From contig JAIWNI010000143.1 of the NCBI GenBank assembly GCA_025331435.1, positions 1 to 58,592 on the forward strand: a stretch of DNA of 58,592 nt, in the 5' to 3' direction. Positions within the stretch are counted from its first letter, which is position 1, and every line of letters begins with the position of its first letter. Under the pieces are notes generated by a model. It did not search any database and was not told the origin of the DNA. It saw only the letters and a list, made by a program, of their open reading frames with translations. Positions 45,495 through 57,107 of this stretch are shown one piece after another. A program made the translations under genes and the position numbers. Source of the stretch: Choanephora cucurbitarum. Taxonomy: Eukaryota > Mucoromycota > Mucoromycetes > Mucorales > Choanephoraceae.

Positions 45495-48400
45495 ATGACT
45501 GAAAGAATTTGTCCTCACTGTAACAAGCCTGGCCATGTACGCCGCACTCATCGCGACTGTGATGCTAATGTCCAACGTACTTGCGTCAGCTGTGGACAAG
45601 AGGGTCATCGCTTCAACACCCACTATTCCTGTCCCAACAATCCTAACATTGTTACGTCGGTTCAACACGTAGAAGACGAGGCTGAAGAAGTCCCTACAAG
45701 CATCTCCAACCAATTCGTTTGTAACTCCTGTGGCAGCTCAACTCATCGCCGCAAAACAAGTCGTAGATGTCCTTTTTATGAGCACACCAGACATATGGCA
45801 GCTCGAGACCCAACTAAGATTCCGAATGAGAGAGACGATTTAGGTCAGATGAATATAGTTTGCTCTAAATGCAATGCTCTTATGTGGATTGAGGAGCGTA
45901 CTTCACATTCAAGTAAGATTCGCCCACAATTTCAATTATGTTGTTGTAGCGGATCAGCTATTCTTGAACCATTAAGTGCAACACCACAAGTTTTAGCTTC
46001 TTTGTTGACTGGAAGAGACCAACAGTCAATTGAGTTCAAGGAGAACATCAGATCATACAACAGTTCTCTCAGTTTTGCTTCATTGGGTGTAAAACTTGAT
46101 TTGAGTCTTGCAAACATGAGATCCGGTAACTACACCTTTCGCATCCAAGGCAGTCCCTACCATTTGATTGGATCTGCTCTCCCTGAGGATGGAGTAGCAC
46201 CCAAGTTTGCTCAAATTTATATTCACGATTCGGCCAATGAGCTTCAAAACAGAGCGTCCAATTTATCTGATATGAATTTGGACACTTTAAGACAGCTTCA
46301 AGACTTGATGCATACTATGAACCCATTTGTTGAGTTGTATAAAAGTATGCTCCAAATTGCTGAAGAACAACACAACAATAACAATGGCATAAATGGATTG
46401 AATGAAGTCAAGATGATCTTTCGTGCTGAAGGTTTGCCTGATAGAAGAAGATACAACAGGCCTACTGGGGATTCTGAGATCGGGGTCATTATTGTTGGTG
46501 GTGAAAGATCTTCCAATAACGAGGCTACTACAAACCGAGATGTAGTTGTTCATTTGAAAGGTGATGGATCTCTTTCAAAAATAAGTGAAACCAATCAGTT
46601 CTATGACTCTTTGCATTACGTCCTGCTGCATTCAGATGGAACTGCTGCATGGAACATTGAGACGAGAAGTATTGTTGAGCCATACAACAAAATATCGGCT
46701 ATGGCATACTATAGCTCTCGATTAATGGCTAGACCCAATACGGGAAACCTTCTTCACCTTTTTGGTAAACTGTTCCACCAGTATATTGTTGACATGTACG
46801 CAAAAATGGAGCAAGGTCGATTGTCTTTCATTCGACACCATCAAAAGCAATTACGATCTGAATTGTATCAAGGTTTAGAGGATGCATTGAATAGTAATGA
46901 CGGTGCAACTTCTTTGGAGCAACTGGGTCAACGAATCATTTTGCCTTCTTCTTTTGTTGGCGGTCCAAGACACATGCATCAGAACTACCAAGATGCTATG
47001 AGCATTGTTCGTCGCTTCGGTAAACCAGATCTTTTCATTACTGTAACCTGCAATCCAACTTGGCCAGAAATTCAACGAGAACTTCAAAATGGACAAAAAG
47101 CCTCAGATCGTCCAGATCTTTGTGCTCGAGTCTTCAATATGAAGCTCAATCGAATTCTTGAGGAAATCACAAAGGGTAGAGTTGTTGGATATGTCTACAC
47201 CATTGAGTTTCAAAAGCGTGGCTTGACACATGCTCATATGCTTTTTATTCTTCATCCTGATGACAAGCCAACTACTGTCGAAGACTATGATGCTATGATC
47301 TCAGCCGAAATCCCTGATCCAAACATTCATCCTCTTGCCCATGAAACTGTTACCAAGAATATGGTTCATGGCCCATGTGGCGTACTCAACCCAAACTCGC
47401 CCTATATGAAAGATGGAGAATGTACAAAGTAGTTTCCCAAGAGATTCTCGCCTGAGACAAAAGTCAATGCTTTCGGAGGTTATCCTGAATACATGAGACG
47501 TAACAACGGCACTTCAATCTTGAAAACGATTAGAGGAAACCAAACGTTAAGCATTGATAACAGATGGATTGTCCCACACAATTTATATCTTTGTAGCAAG
47601 TTCAATGCTCACATTAACGGTGAGTCATGTGCCTCAATAGATGCTATTAAGTACGTATTCAAATACGTTGTGATGTTTTGGTAGTGATTTAAGAGAAAAG
47701 ATTATAGAGACAGAAAGAGAGTACAGTGAGACTGTTTTAAACTGTTTATTCCTTCGAAAAGAGGTTACAGAACTAATGTCTTCTAACAACAACTATTTAT
47801 ATGTTTTCAATAAAGGATCTGATGTAATCACAGATTATGGAGTTTGTACTAAATTAGTGTACTATTGTTACTTGTAACTTTAATAGTTACCATCATTCCT
47901 TATCCCGAGGATTTATGTTACCGAATGATGTGATGCTATCTCTTGAGTCTAGTTCTTTGTGTTGAACCTTATTGACTTCAGTTGGATTCTTTTATTTTGT
48001 AAGGATTTAGATCTATTACTTTGTTTCTGATGTTATATCTTTTATGACTTATTTGGTCTTTCATGCAACCTTATTGTCATTGTTGAGACTAAATGTGCTC
48101 AGATCACCACATACGTCTATAAGGGTCATGATAGAGCAGCTGTTACTCTTGAGGAAAGAAACGAAATCAAGCTGTACCTCGACGCAAGATACGTTTCGGC
48201 CCCTGAGGCATGCTGGAGATTATTTCATTATCATCTTCATAAAGAATACCCAGCACACCAACGCTTACAGGTACACTTAGAGAATGAACAAACTGTGTAT
48301 TATGATGAAGAAGAGGACATAAACACTGTAGTGCAAAGGGCAGCCTCACAAGACACAACGCTCACCGCCTGGATGAAGACGAACAGAACCGATCCTGCTG

Positions 48401-50631
48401 CCAGAACCATTCTGTATCCTAACTTTCCGGAACATTATGTCTGGCATAGCAGTGGTAACCGACACTGGAATTCAAGAAAAAATGGCAATACAATTGGTCG
48501 TATCTACACAGTATCACCCAAGCAAGCTGAAAAGTACTACCTTCGTATGCTTCTCTACCATATTCCTGGTGCCCAATGCTTTGCTGATATGAGAACTGTT
48601 GAAGGAGTTATTTATCCTACTTACCAATTGGCAGCAGAAGCACTTGGGTTACTTGAATCAGACAACCAATGGGAGCATTGTATGGCTGAAGCAGCTGTTT
48701 CTCAATCTGCAAATTCACTTAGACATCTCTTTTGTACAATCCTTGCCTTTTGCTTTCCTGCAAATCCATTTGAGCTGTTTACTAAGTTCAAGGATGATTT
48801 GTCAGATGACTACTTGCATAAGCTACAGAACGACGATTCAGTAGATCCCGCAATGATAGACATTGAGAAAAGAGCTCATGACCATTGTCTTCTTGAGTTG
48901 GATGAAATCCTTCGAGGCTAATTTGGCATTGATCTCCGTACATATTACGGATTTCAAATACCTGTTGAAGACACAAGATCGGGTGTTGTGTATGATGCTA
49001 CAGTACCGATCATGATAAGAGAGCAACAACGTTTGATTGCTATTGCTCAATCAAAGCCAGACGATGTTGACGAATCTCAGTTCAATCCTGATCAGCTTTT
49101 GGCATACCAGGCTATCATAAGCGCATATCAGGAAACTGAACTGTGTTCTCCCAGTGGCAGGATGTTCTTTGTTGATGGTCCTGGCGGAACAGGTAAAACT
49201 TTCCTGTTTAATGCTTTGTTAAACAAGTTTAGAAGAAATGGTGGTATTGCTCTTGCTGTTGCTTCCAGTGGCACTGCATCTCTTTTGATGGAAGGAGGAA
49301 GAACAGCTCATTCAGCGCTTAAGATCCCCTTGAAAGTCGATGGAACCTCAATGTGTAGTATCAAGCCAGATAGCGATACAGCTCTACTCTTGAGAATGAC
49401 TAAGCTCATCATTTGGGACGAAGCTTCAATGATCAGTAGAGAGGTTTATGAAGCCGTAGACAGAACATTTCGTGATGTTTTCAAGGTTGATAATCCTACT
49501 TTTGCCAACATTCCTTTTGGTGGTTGTCTTTTTGTGTTCGGTGGTGACTTCAGACAATTTTTGCATGTAATTCCAAAAGGCATTAAGAATGATATCGTAA
49601 AAGCATGTTTTAATATGTCTTTCCTCTGGCAATATATTACGGTATTGAAGCTTCGAGTTAATATGCGAGTCAAACAAGCTCTTAGCCTTGATAATCCCAG
49701 TCTTGCTCAGCAATTACAGACTTTTGCAGACTATCTTCTTGATATTGGGGATTTCAAAGTTGAAACTCTTTCAATCAATACTTGTCTGGGTCCAACTAAA
49801 ACTGATCTGATTAAGCTTCCAAAAGCTATGATCGTTCCTGGTAATAACCTGATCAATCTCTTTAAAAGTCTTTACCCTGGCTTATATAACACACCACCAA
49901 CAACTGACAATAACTCTTTGATGTCGTCAGCTGTCTTGACAACTAAAAACAAAGATGTAGCTGTCATCAACAATCTGTTGCTTGATGTTTTTCCAGGTGA
50001 TAATCAAACGTACTATAGTGCGGACAAAGCAAAAAATTTTGATGATCAACAACTTGCACCACCTGAGTTACTTAACTCGATTGAAACGGGTTCTTTGCCC
50101 CCACATGCCCTAACTCTGAAGATAGGTGCCCCCATCATGTGTTTGCGCAATCTCAATCCCAGCCAAGGGCTTTGTAATGGTACACGTTTAATCGTCAAAT
50201 GCCTGCTTTCAAATGTAATAGAAGCTTGCATTGCTACTGGGGCTCATGCTGGAACTGTAGTCTACATTTCAAGAATTAAGATCCACACCGACAATGATCC
50301 TTCTGTCTTAATCCCTTTTGAAAGATGTCAACTTCCTGTACGACTTGCATTTGGTATGACAATTAACAAAGCTCAGGGACAAACTCTGGATAATCTTGGT
50401 TTGTATCTTCCAAACCATGTTTTTGGTCACGGCCAACTGTATGTAGCCTTATCTAGAGTCAAGACTCCTGAATCAATTAAGATAATGGTGGACAGTAATT
50501 GTAATTTAAAGCTTCCACAATCTATTCAGTCATCAAATGATACATATACTCGCAATGTTGTCTATACTGAAGTCATCAAAGACTGTAATTCTGACGCTGA
50601 TATGCAACTTGAAACAAAAATGTTCTATTGA
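45495..50631 (+). pseudogene. Helitron 3 RepHel, broken by two stops and a solo LTR
   Basis: Intronless. Three zinc-knuckle-like repeats lead the protein (CPHCNKPGHVRRTHRDC, CVSCGQEGH, CNSCGSSTH). Rep motifs follow: FITVTCNPTWPE and the HUH motif THAHMLFIL. The tyrosine motif KYVFKYV is cut by an LTR at 47669-48111, after which YKGHDRAAV resumes in frame. The helicase has Walker A GPGGTGKT, Walker B IIWDEASM, FGGDFRQ and LYVALSRVK. Removing LTR plus one TSD leaves 4,689 nt (1,562 codons) with only two internal stops: TAG at 47430-47432 and TAA at 48919-48921. A typical Rep-helicase, but of a lineage distinct from the tandem pair. Confidence 0.93.
47669..48111. mobile_element. Solo LTR (443 bp) inside Helitron 3 Rep gene
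   Basis: Begins TGTGATG and ends ACCACA (TG...CA), flanked on both sides by TACGT (47664-47668 and 48112-48116). Excising it together with one TACGT restores the reading frame. Size, tips and 5-bp duplication fit a solo LTR left by recombination. It does not resemble the other LTRs here. Confidence 0.85.
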
Positions 50632-51022
50632 ATTGATAATAAATTTCGCTCTTTTAAAAATTATGACCTCAATTCCTAACAAAATCGTCTCATTTAGCTT
50701 CATTCAAAAGAACTCTTATTAGCTATAATTTGAAAAGCTGCCCCGGGATACGTGTTTTTTTTACCGTAGCAAAGGTTTAAAATACACGAAGCGCAGCGTA
50801 GGGGCTATTTTATACCAACGCGAAGGTCCAAAAAAAATATGGGTGGGGCCCCCACATTGTCCTTCCATTCGGACAAACAGGCCTGCGGCGGCACGAGCAT
50901 CTTACAAAGCGCAGCGTACCGAACCATAGTGAAGGTCGATAAAATTTATCATAGCGCAGCGAAGGTCAAAATTTTATCACCGCAACGGAGGTTTGGTTTG
51001 TAACATGCTCGTTTATATTAAA
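50632..51022. repeat. GC-punctuated repeats, possible Helitron 3 right-end region
   Basis: Between about 50764 and 51000 a core like AGCG(C/A)AGG(T/G) recurs at least seven times: GTAGCAAAGGTTT, GCGCAGCGTAGGGG, ACGCGAAGGTC, GCGCAGCGTACC, TAGTGAAGGTC, GCGCAGCGAAGGTC and CGCAACGGAGGTTT. They are separated by A/T-rich spacers such as GATAAAATTTATC. Two hairpins are embedded: GTGGGG-C-CCCCAC near 50845 and TGTCC-8 nt-GGACA near 50860. The GC content stands out. It may be the 3' end of the Helitron or an independent repeat. Confidence 0.5.
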
Positions 51023-51318
51023 TGATCTTGTGTCAGATTTGCATTGGTAAGACATTGTTTAGAATTCATTTGTTAGGGTTTCGAGTTGGCAAGTATATTC
51101 ATTATTACGACATCATCGTAGAGGAGTATTGTATAGTGTAGTCTCGATCGATTACATATACATTTATTTCAACTCGTATCACTCAAATCATGCAATTTTG
51201 CCATAATTTATTCACCTTGTGAACCAACCGATCTCAGACATTGAAGTCATAAGAGAATAATCCACTCGATCATTAAAAACCCTTATTAGTTATGTCATGT
51301 TGTACACTTGACACAACA
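51023..51318 (-). repeat. 3' LTR of Ty3 element 2 (left edge approximate)
   Basis: The right edge is fairly firm: ACTTGACACAACA ends at 51318, and in element orientation is preceded by a purine-rich CAGGGGTAA. The same ACTTGACACAACA tip closes the solo LTR at 54540. The left edge is a guess at TGATCTTGTGTCAG. The two LTRs otherwise differ. Confidence 0.5.
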
Positions 51319-51548
51319 TTACCCCTGGGCAGTATGGAACATACGGAGAGAGTCATTCGACATAACTAATTGATATATACATTGGACAAAGTTTATCATT
51401 GCATTTATACTTTGACACCAAAGGTGACAAACCTTTAAAAAAATAGTAACAGTAATATTTCATTGATCTTCATGATGGCCATTAAAACCCTGAAAAACCT
51501 TAACTAAGGAAAAAATAAAGGGGAAAAGGTACATCACTACTTTACCCT

Positions 51549-53057
51549 TCAGGTACGCGATCTCATTCTTCGTTTTTCATTTCGGTTTTGAACTTTCCGT
51601 TTGTTAATCGTTTTAGATAATCGTTTTCTATGCTTACCATTTACATTTCTTCTAGCCCAATATTTCCTGATAGGCTCATAGAAGTCTAAGTTCTCAGCCT
51701 TTTCCCAAGTATCGTCGTTTCTAGTGTACCCTTTCCACCGTACTTTGTATTCGTAGTTAGGTTCATTTCCTCTATGATCGATTATAGCTTCCACTTCATA
51801 GTGCTCGCCTTCATTTTCAGCATCATCATCTTCAATGAGCTTGATATGGGATGTGGGTATATCCCTCGTTAGTAGAGCATTAGTTCGATCTGTGGATATA
51901 TAGCTGCCCTTGTCAGTATAGCCATGTATTTGGAAAGGTCCTTCATATTTAGGTTCGTATTTGGCCAAGTTCTTCTTTTCGACAGACTTAATCATTACAA
52001 AGGAACCAATCGGGAACGGTTTCTTAAGTATCCGATGTTGTCGTTCAAAGTATTCATTGTCAGCCGCTTGAGTCTTTTGTATTTGTTCCTTGATAGCTGG
52101 TATTATAATATTGTCCACATTTGTAAGCTTTTCATGAAGCGCTTTTACATTTATCATTTTATCATGAGGTACAGGTTCCACTTTGGAATGGTCCTGCAAA
52201 TCATTAGGCTTACGATGGAACATTACATTAAATGGTTTTGATAGATGTAATCTTGAGTATTTTAGATTCATTGCATACATTGTAGAATTTAAGTATAGGT
52301 CCCATAAATCTTCTTTTCCTTGTAATCGCTTTACAAGTGTTCGTTTAGCTAATCCTACAAAGGCTTCGTTTGCACTGTTTCCCAGTGGGTTAAATGGTAA
52401 AGACAATCGTTCATTAATACCGCATTGTTCAATAATACTTTGCAACAACTTGTTGCTAAATTCCCTTCCATTATCATGTGAGATTATTTTAGGATAGCCC
52501 ATCAGTGAAAATAGAAAAACTAATTCCTTTGCTACTGTCACAGCCATTTTATCCTTTAGTGGTCTTAATATGGTAAAGCGAGAGAATAGATCTACCACCA
52601 CTAGTATAAAGTTGTTACCATTTTTAGACGTTACATTGAAAGTACCTAGATCGAATACGATATGATCCCATACACCATCAGGTGCAATGCTTTTAGGTGG
52701 ATGATAGACATGTTTACCTAAGTTGAACTGTCTACAGTCATTACATTTAGCGATGAAGCTCATTATGTCTTTTCTAAGACCAGGCCAATGGACATTGTAA
52801 TCTTGGTGTATCATTTTTTCCATTGCATGTATACCATAGTGACCAAGTAAGTGGCATTTTAGTAATATTTCCTTTTGTTCATCTTCATTTCGTACTCTTA
52901 GGCTGCTCAAATGGCTAGCTCTCATTAGAGGGACATCATTCTCAATTTCCTTTTTGTTCATTGCATCATTTGTCTTTGTTTCATTGTTACATTTCTTTTC
53001 ATTTTTATCGTTACACATTGAGTTATTTTTATTCTTAATTCTCTCTTCATTTTTCAT
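51549..53057 (-). CDS. Ty3 element 2: integrase with chromodomain (502 aa frame)
   Basis: In order: a Lys/Asn-rich linker, an H2C2 zinc-binding domain (CHLLGHYGIH and KCNDC), the integrase core with Asp in VFDLGTF, Asp in SHDNGREFSN and Glu in NPLGNSANEAFVG. A GPF module (YEGPFQIHGYTDKGS) and a full chromodomain (YEVEAIIDHRGNEPNYEYK, VRWKGYTRNDDTWE) follow. This is the chromovirus layout; the enzyme joins the element cDNA into the genome. The frame is open but is cut off from the rest of pol by a frameshift near 53060-53087, so it is a fragment of a dead polyprotein. Confidence 0.88.
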   Translation of the reverse strand: MKNEERIKNKNNSMCNDKNEKKCNNETKTNDAMNKKEIENDVPLMRASHLSSLRVRNEDEQKEILLKCHLLGHYGIHAMEKMIHQDYNVHWPGLRKDIMSFIAKCNDCRQFNLGKHVYHPPKSIAPDGVWDHIVFDLGTFNVTSKNGNNFILVVVDLFSRFTILRPLKDKMAVTVAKELVFLFSLMGYPKIISHDNGREFSNKLLQSIIEQCGINERLSLPFNPLGNSANEAFVGLAKRTLVKRLQGKEDLWDLYLNSTMYAMNLKYSRLHLSKPFNVMFHRKPNDLQDHSKVEPVPHDKMINVKALHEKLTNVDNIIIPAIKEQIQKTQAADNEYFERQHRILKKPFPIGSFVMIKSVEKKNLAKYEPKYEGPFQIHGYTDKGSYISTDRTNALLTRDIPTSHIKLIEDDDAENEGEHYEVEAIIDHRGNEPNYEYKVRWKGYTRNDDTWEKAENLDFYEPIRKYWARRNVNGKHRKRLSKTINKRKVQNRNEKRRMRSRT

Positions 53058-53086
53058 TTCATTTCTATTTGTTTTTCTCAGTTTTG

Positions 53087-53806
53087 TTACCCTTTTGTTA
53101 TCTTTTTCATGCTTGCGTTTCTTTTGATGAGAGGCGTTTTCACCCCCTTTAGCATTTTGGACATTATAGGCACAAACATGCGAGATAGCGCGTCTGCCAG
53201 TATATTTTTTATACCTCGACAGAAAGTAATCGTAAAATCCATTTCATAAATCGTTTCATAAACATTCAAGATAGCATTATTTAACTTTTCCTTTGTCTTC
53301 AAGAATAGAAGAGCATGATTATCAACAAACAAGTTGAATCGTTTTCCCTTTAAGATCGCTCGCCAACGTACAAAAGCAAAGGCAACAGCAGTTAACTCTC
53401 GTCGAGACGATCCCCATTTCAGCTCAGATGGTTGGAGACGTCGGGCTATGAAACCAATATAATGAATCTTTCGATCTATTACTTGATATAAAGCACCACC
53501 TATTCCATAAGCAGAGCTATCCGTTACAACATTGAATTCGTATCTGAAGTTTGGACAAGACAGTACAGGGGCATTAGCAAGTGCATACTGCAATTTGCGT
53601 AGGTCATTTGTATGATCATTTGTTCAATCCTTTTGCAAATCCTTTGAGTTTCTCAGCTTATCTAAGCGAGCCGTTAAGGTTGAGTAACATGGAATATGCG
53701 CAGGAAAGAAGTTGGCAACACCCAATCGAGAAGATAACTCGCGAGCATTTTTAGGTACCAGGGGCCAATCCAGAATATAGGATATCTTTCTTTGATCTAC
53801 CATCAC
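53087..53806 (-). pseudogene. Ty3 element 2: RNase H and end of reverse transcriptase
   Basis: 53806-53624 reads the connection region (ISYILDWPLVPKNARELSSRLG); a stop separates it from RNase H at 53593-53087. RNase H keeps VVTDSSAYGIGG, SSRRELTAVAF, FVDNHALL and LADALSR, so its acidic residues are present. The polymerase palm, protease and gag are missing because the element breaks at 53804-53806, where a CACTA tip begins. Confidence 0.85.
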
Positions 53807-53978
53807 TATGGTTTGAATTTCCGAGAAAAATCCTAGTTTTCCTAGAAAAATTCTATTCCTCTGCTATAAAAATTCTAGTTATATTCCTTTCTTTTTTTCT
53901 AAGTACATTTCAGTTTGAGCCTGAATGATTTTTTTTGTTCAAAAAAAAATCCTGCGAAAAATGTATTTTTATGCTTTA

Positions 53979-56900
53979 TTAAATCAAAAGACCGTTTACT
54001 TGAGTATAGTAGAAGCACCAAGCATCATCATCACTGGCATTGTAAATGTCGTCTTCAAAGTCAAAAGAAAAGTGATAATCTTCAATGGGAACAGCAGTTC
54101 TACTCATATTCGGCCAAAAGAAATACATACGCCCAAAATACTTGTCAAAGTTTGTATCAGATTGCAGCATTGCAATGGGCACTGATTTGTCAGTGTACAA
54201 AGTTAAGCAGTAGAGATTAAACTAGTCAAAGAATTACTGTTTATTGAGTGTAAATGTACATGGTATTTATAGAAGAAGTATCTGTGTCAGATCATAGACA
54301 TTAGGTGAAGGGTTTACATTGATAGCTGGGATATGCATTGATAGAAGAGATTAGACTCGGTTTATCTTCTGGGTCTAGCATGATAGAACCCTGTTATCTA
54401 GGATCTGGTTAATCCATCATTTTGGTTCATATCCTAAACCCTGAACATTTCCACGTTGTATTACATCAGTTATGATGATCCAGCTTTATCGCATTATTGA
54501 GTCATTATGAATTATGCTATGTTGTATACTTGACACAACAGGCACAAGTAAAGTTTTAAGCAAAACTACTTCTACTGCTGCATTCCTAGACGAGATGTCG
54601 CTGTTGGCAAAGTCGTTACCGTTGCAAAACGGAATACCTGCATCAGAGACATTTACACCTTGGTAAAAAAGTACCAAAGCATAACTGATGTCTTCATTCT
54701 TAAACAGAAGCAGAATTTTAGCGATGGCTGGTTTTGTCTGGCCTTGACGTTGGACTAGCGCATAGCATGACAAGCGGTTTTTTCGCTTGTCTTTCACAAG
54801 GCTACTGTCGAACTTTCTGCTTTTAGAGAGCTCTACTGTTTTAGCAACAAGTATATCTGTGGCAAGACGGTTCTGCGGAACATGCTTGTGCTTAGCAAGA
54901 TATTCAGACAAATCATCAGAGCGAAAATCATCAAGACATCTTCTGATCGTAAATTGATCCCTCAAGTCTTTTTCTGCATCTATGGGTCTGTTGTAGTTGA
55001 TGGTTGATCGTAATTGAAAATTACGATATGCCTCATCAATCATAACATTTTCAGCGTTTCTTATAGTGCTAGAGGTAGACTTGATCATTCGCTTCTTCCT
55101 TTGAATACGTCTTTCAAGAGGCTTGCAATTGACTTGATGGAGATGATATGCTCCAAGCCATTGAGCAAGATGGGTGAGGTGATGCATGTTGATGTTGGTG
55201 GCAGTAGGAGGCATATTGTCATGCAAGAATCCAATCCATTTTTGTATGAGGGCATTGAGCTCTTCAATCTCATCATCATCTATATTGCGCTTAGTGGCAA
55301 TGCCACAAATCATCGAAATCCATGTCAATGCATCGATTGCCTGACTTAAGGTCTGGTTGGGCTGATACCCTCTTTGCCTTTTTCTGTCATGCTCTTGCAA
55401 TTCAAGTTGCTCGATTACCAATGTTGGTACAACAAACTGCAAAAACAAGGACCAGTCAACCCCACGTATCTTGTATGCAGGCTTCAAGAACTTTTTGAAA
55501 GACCCTTCAAAGGTATCAGGCATAGCGGAGGCTTGATTGCTAATATTCATGGAGATCGAGTCTTGATATCTTGTCATCAACTTGAATGGCGTATCAGCGC
55601 TCAAATAATCCTTTATCCTTTTGGCGATGTTCTGGTCAAACAAATGGAAAGTATCGATTCCAAGAAACATAGTTGAAAAGAAGGATTTAAGCTGGGAGCA
55701 TGGGCTCTTTTCTTTAACTCCATGGGCAACATCAGGCTTTACAAAGTCAACTAATGTACGCACCCTACATGGGTCATCATCAGGATTGGCAGCTTCATGT
55801 GTACACATAGTTGAGCTGATGTACTTTTCTTTAATGCTACACAGTCTACAAGGATGGTACGACGTGTGGCCAGAAAGGTGGTTGATTTCGGAAACCGAAG
55901 GGATGTCACCAAAAGACCCCACCAAATGCACTTTTATGTGGTAACGTTCTTGACCGACTTGAACGACCATCCCTTCCTTCTGCAAATCTTTCAACTCGCG
56001 CAACATGAATGACAGATAGCTGTGAATTTGCTTGGTCTTTGGGATACAAGCAACATCTATGAGGTTTTCTTTCCTCATTCTATTAAACGAGTTAATATTT
56101 TAGTTACGTGCAAGTATCTGAAGTTTTGAGCTAATTACCTCTCGTTTTCAGGCAAATTAAAGATCTGCAAGTTCACAATGGTCATGCTGTCATTGCTGTA
56201 TTCGTGTGGAATAAATCCATCAATGAACAGGCCAAGAGCAAGGTTGTGTTCACCCTCCAAGAACTTTGTTCTTCTTGCAAGCTTGTCCAAGTAGTCTCCC
56301 TTGAAAATCTTTTTCAAACAATCCATGCCAAAGAATTTGGACTGTTTGGCAAAGGTTTCATTCTTGAATAATGATGCTAGTTGTGGGGCAATTTCAAGCT
56401 GCAAGTACTTTGAGACAGGATTGCCATGCTCATCATTTCTGCTGCCACCACAAGAAGGACAATGGGTTTCATTGAACTTGTTGAATGCATAATTGCAGTC
56501 ACCGCATTGGTCGACCTCTCTTGGTCTGAAAACACTTTCCTGCTTATTCTGTGTTCTTTCTCTGTTGAAAGAATCAAGAGGAGGAAAATCTGTACCGATA
56601 GTATACAGCGTTAGTATTACTATTATGCATATACTTGAAACACTCACCTCTATGGTTTCTGTTGTACGATTTAACAATTTCATTGATTACAGTATGGCTA
56701 ACGTTTCCATCTCTAAGAATCTGATGGATCTCAGAGTTTTTGGTATTGGAAACACTAACAAATTCATCATCTGCTGACATGATGTATTGGCGCTTAACAT
56801 CGAGATACATTTCATCATCTTCATAGAAATCCAAAATGTCATCAACTAATTCAAGAGGATTTGGCTCTCCATAATAAGCCAAAGCTTCGCGTTTAACAGT

Positions 56901-57107
56901 TACTGATTGAAGAGTAACATCTTCCATTGGGCTGGCAGATCTCGATTCTGAAGCCTGATTGACTTGCTGTTGGTTCTGCACTGAAGAAGGTGCGTTTTCA
57001 TCAAAATTGATACATCCTATAGAGGATAAAGCTCTAACTTCTTTTATGTGCTTTCTGTAGTTCTTCTTGTTGAATTGCTTCAAGCAGTGGGCACATTCGA
57101 TCATCAT
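53979..57107 (-). pseudogene. CACTA/Tnp2-type transposase, interrupted by a solo LTR
   Basis: Exons 57107-56648, 56589-56139 and 56079-53979, the last holding a 358-bp LTR. Without LTR and one TSD the coding length is 2,649 nt (882 aa) with matching phases and no other stop. The N-terminus has a C2H2-like CAHCLKQFNKKNYRKH. A CGDCNYAFNKF...CPSCGG zinc pair follows. The catalytic region has GLFIDGFIPHE, HLVGSFGDIPSVSE, GHTSYHPCRLCSI and GIDTFHLFDQNI, matching blocks of Transposase_21/Tnp2 proteins as I recall them. The LTR adds a premature end (stop at 54486) and removes the last 66 codons. Confidence 0.85.
54183..54540. mobile_element. Solo LTR (358 bp) inside the CACTA transposase gene
   Basis: TGATTTGTCAG...GACACAACA with GGCAC duplicated at 54178-54182 and 54541-54545. 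The transposase frame resumes exactly across it. Its last ~13 bases match the tip of the Ty3 element 2 LTR, but the bodies differ, so it is a related or diverged family. Confidence 0.9.

Noticed and set aside
54486..54540. Natural C-terminus of the transposase at 54486
   Set aside because: Those last codons belong to the LTR; the real C-terminus resumes at 54177 and ends at 53979.
51023..54540. A full LTR pair for Ty3 element 2 (51318 and 54540 ends)
   Set aside because: Only the terminal ~13 bp match, and the 54183-54540 LTR has its own GGCAC target duplication inside the CACTA gene.
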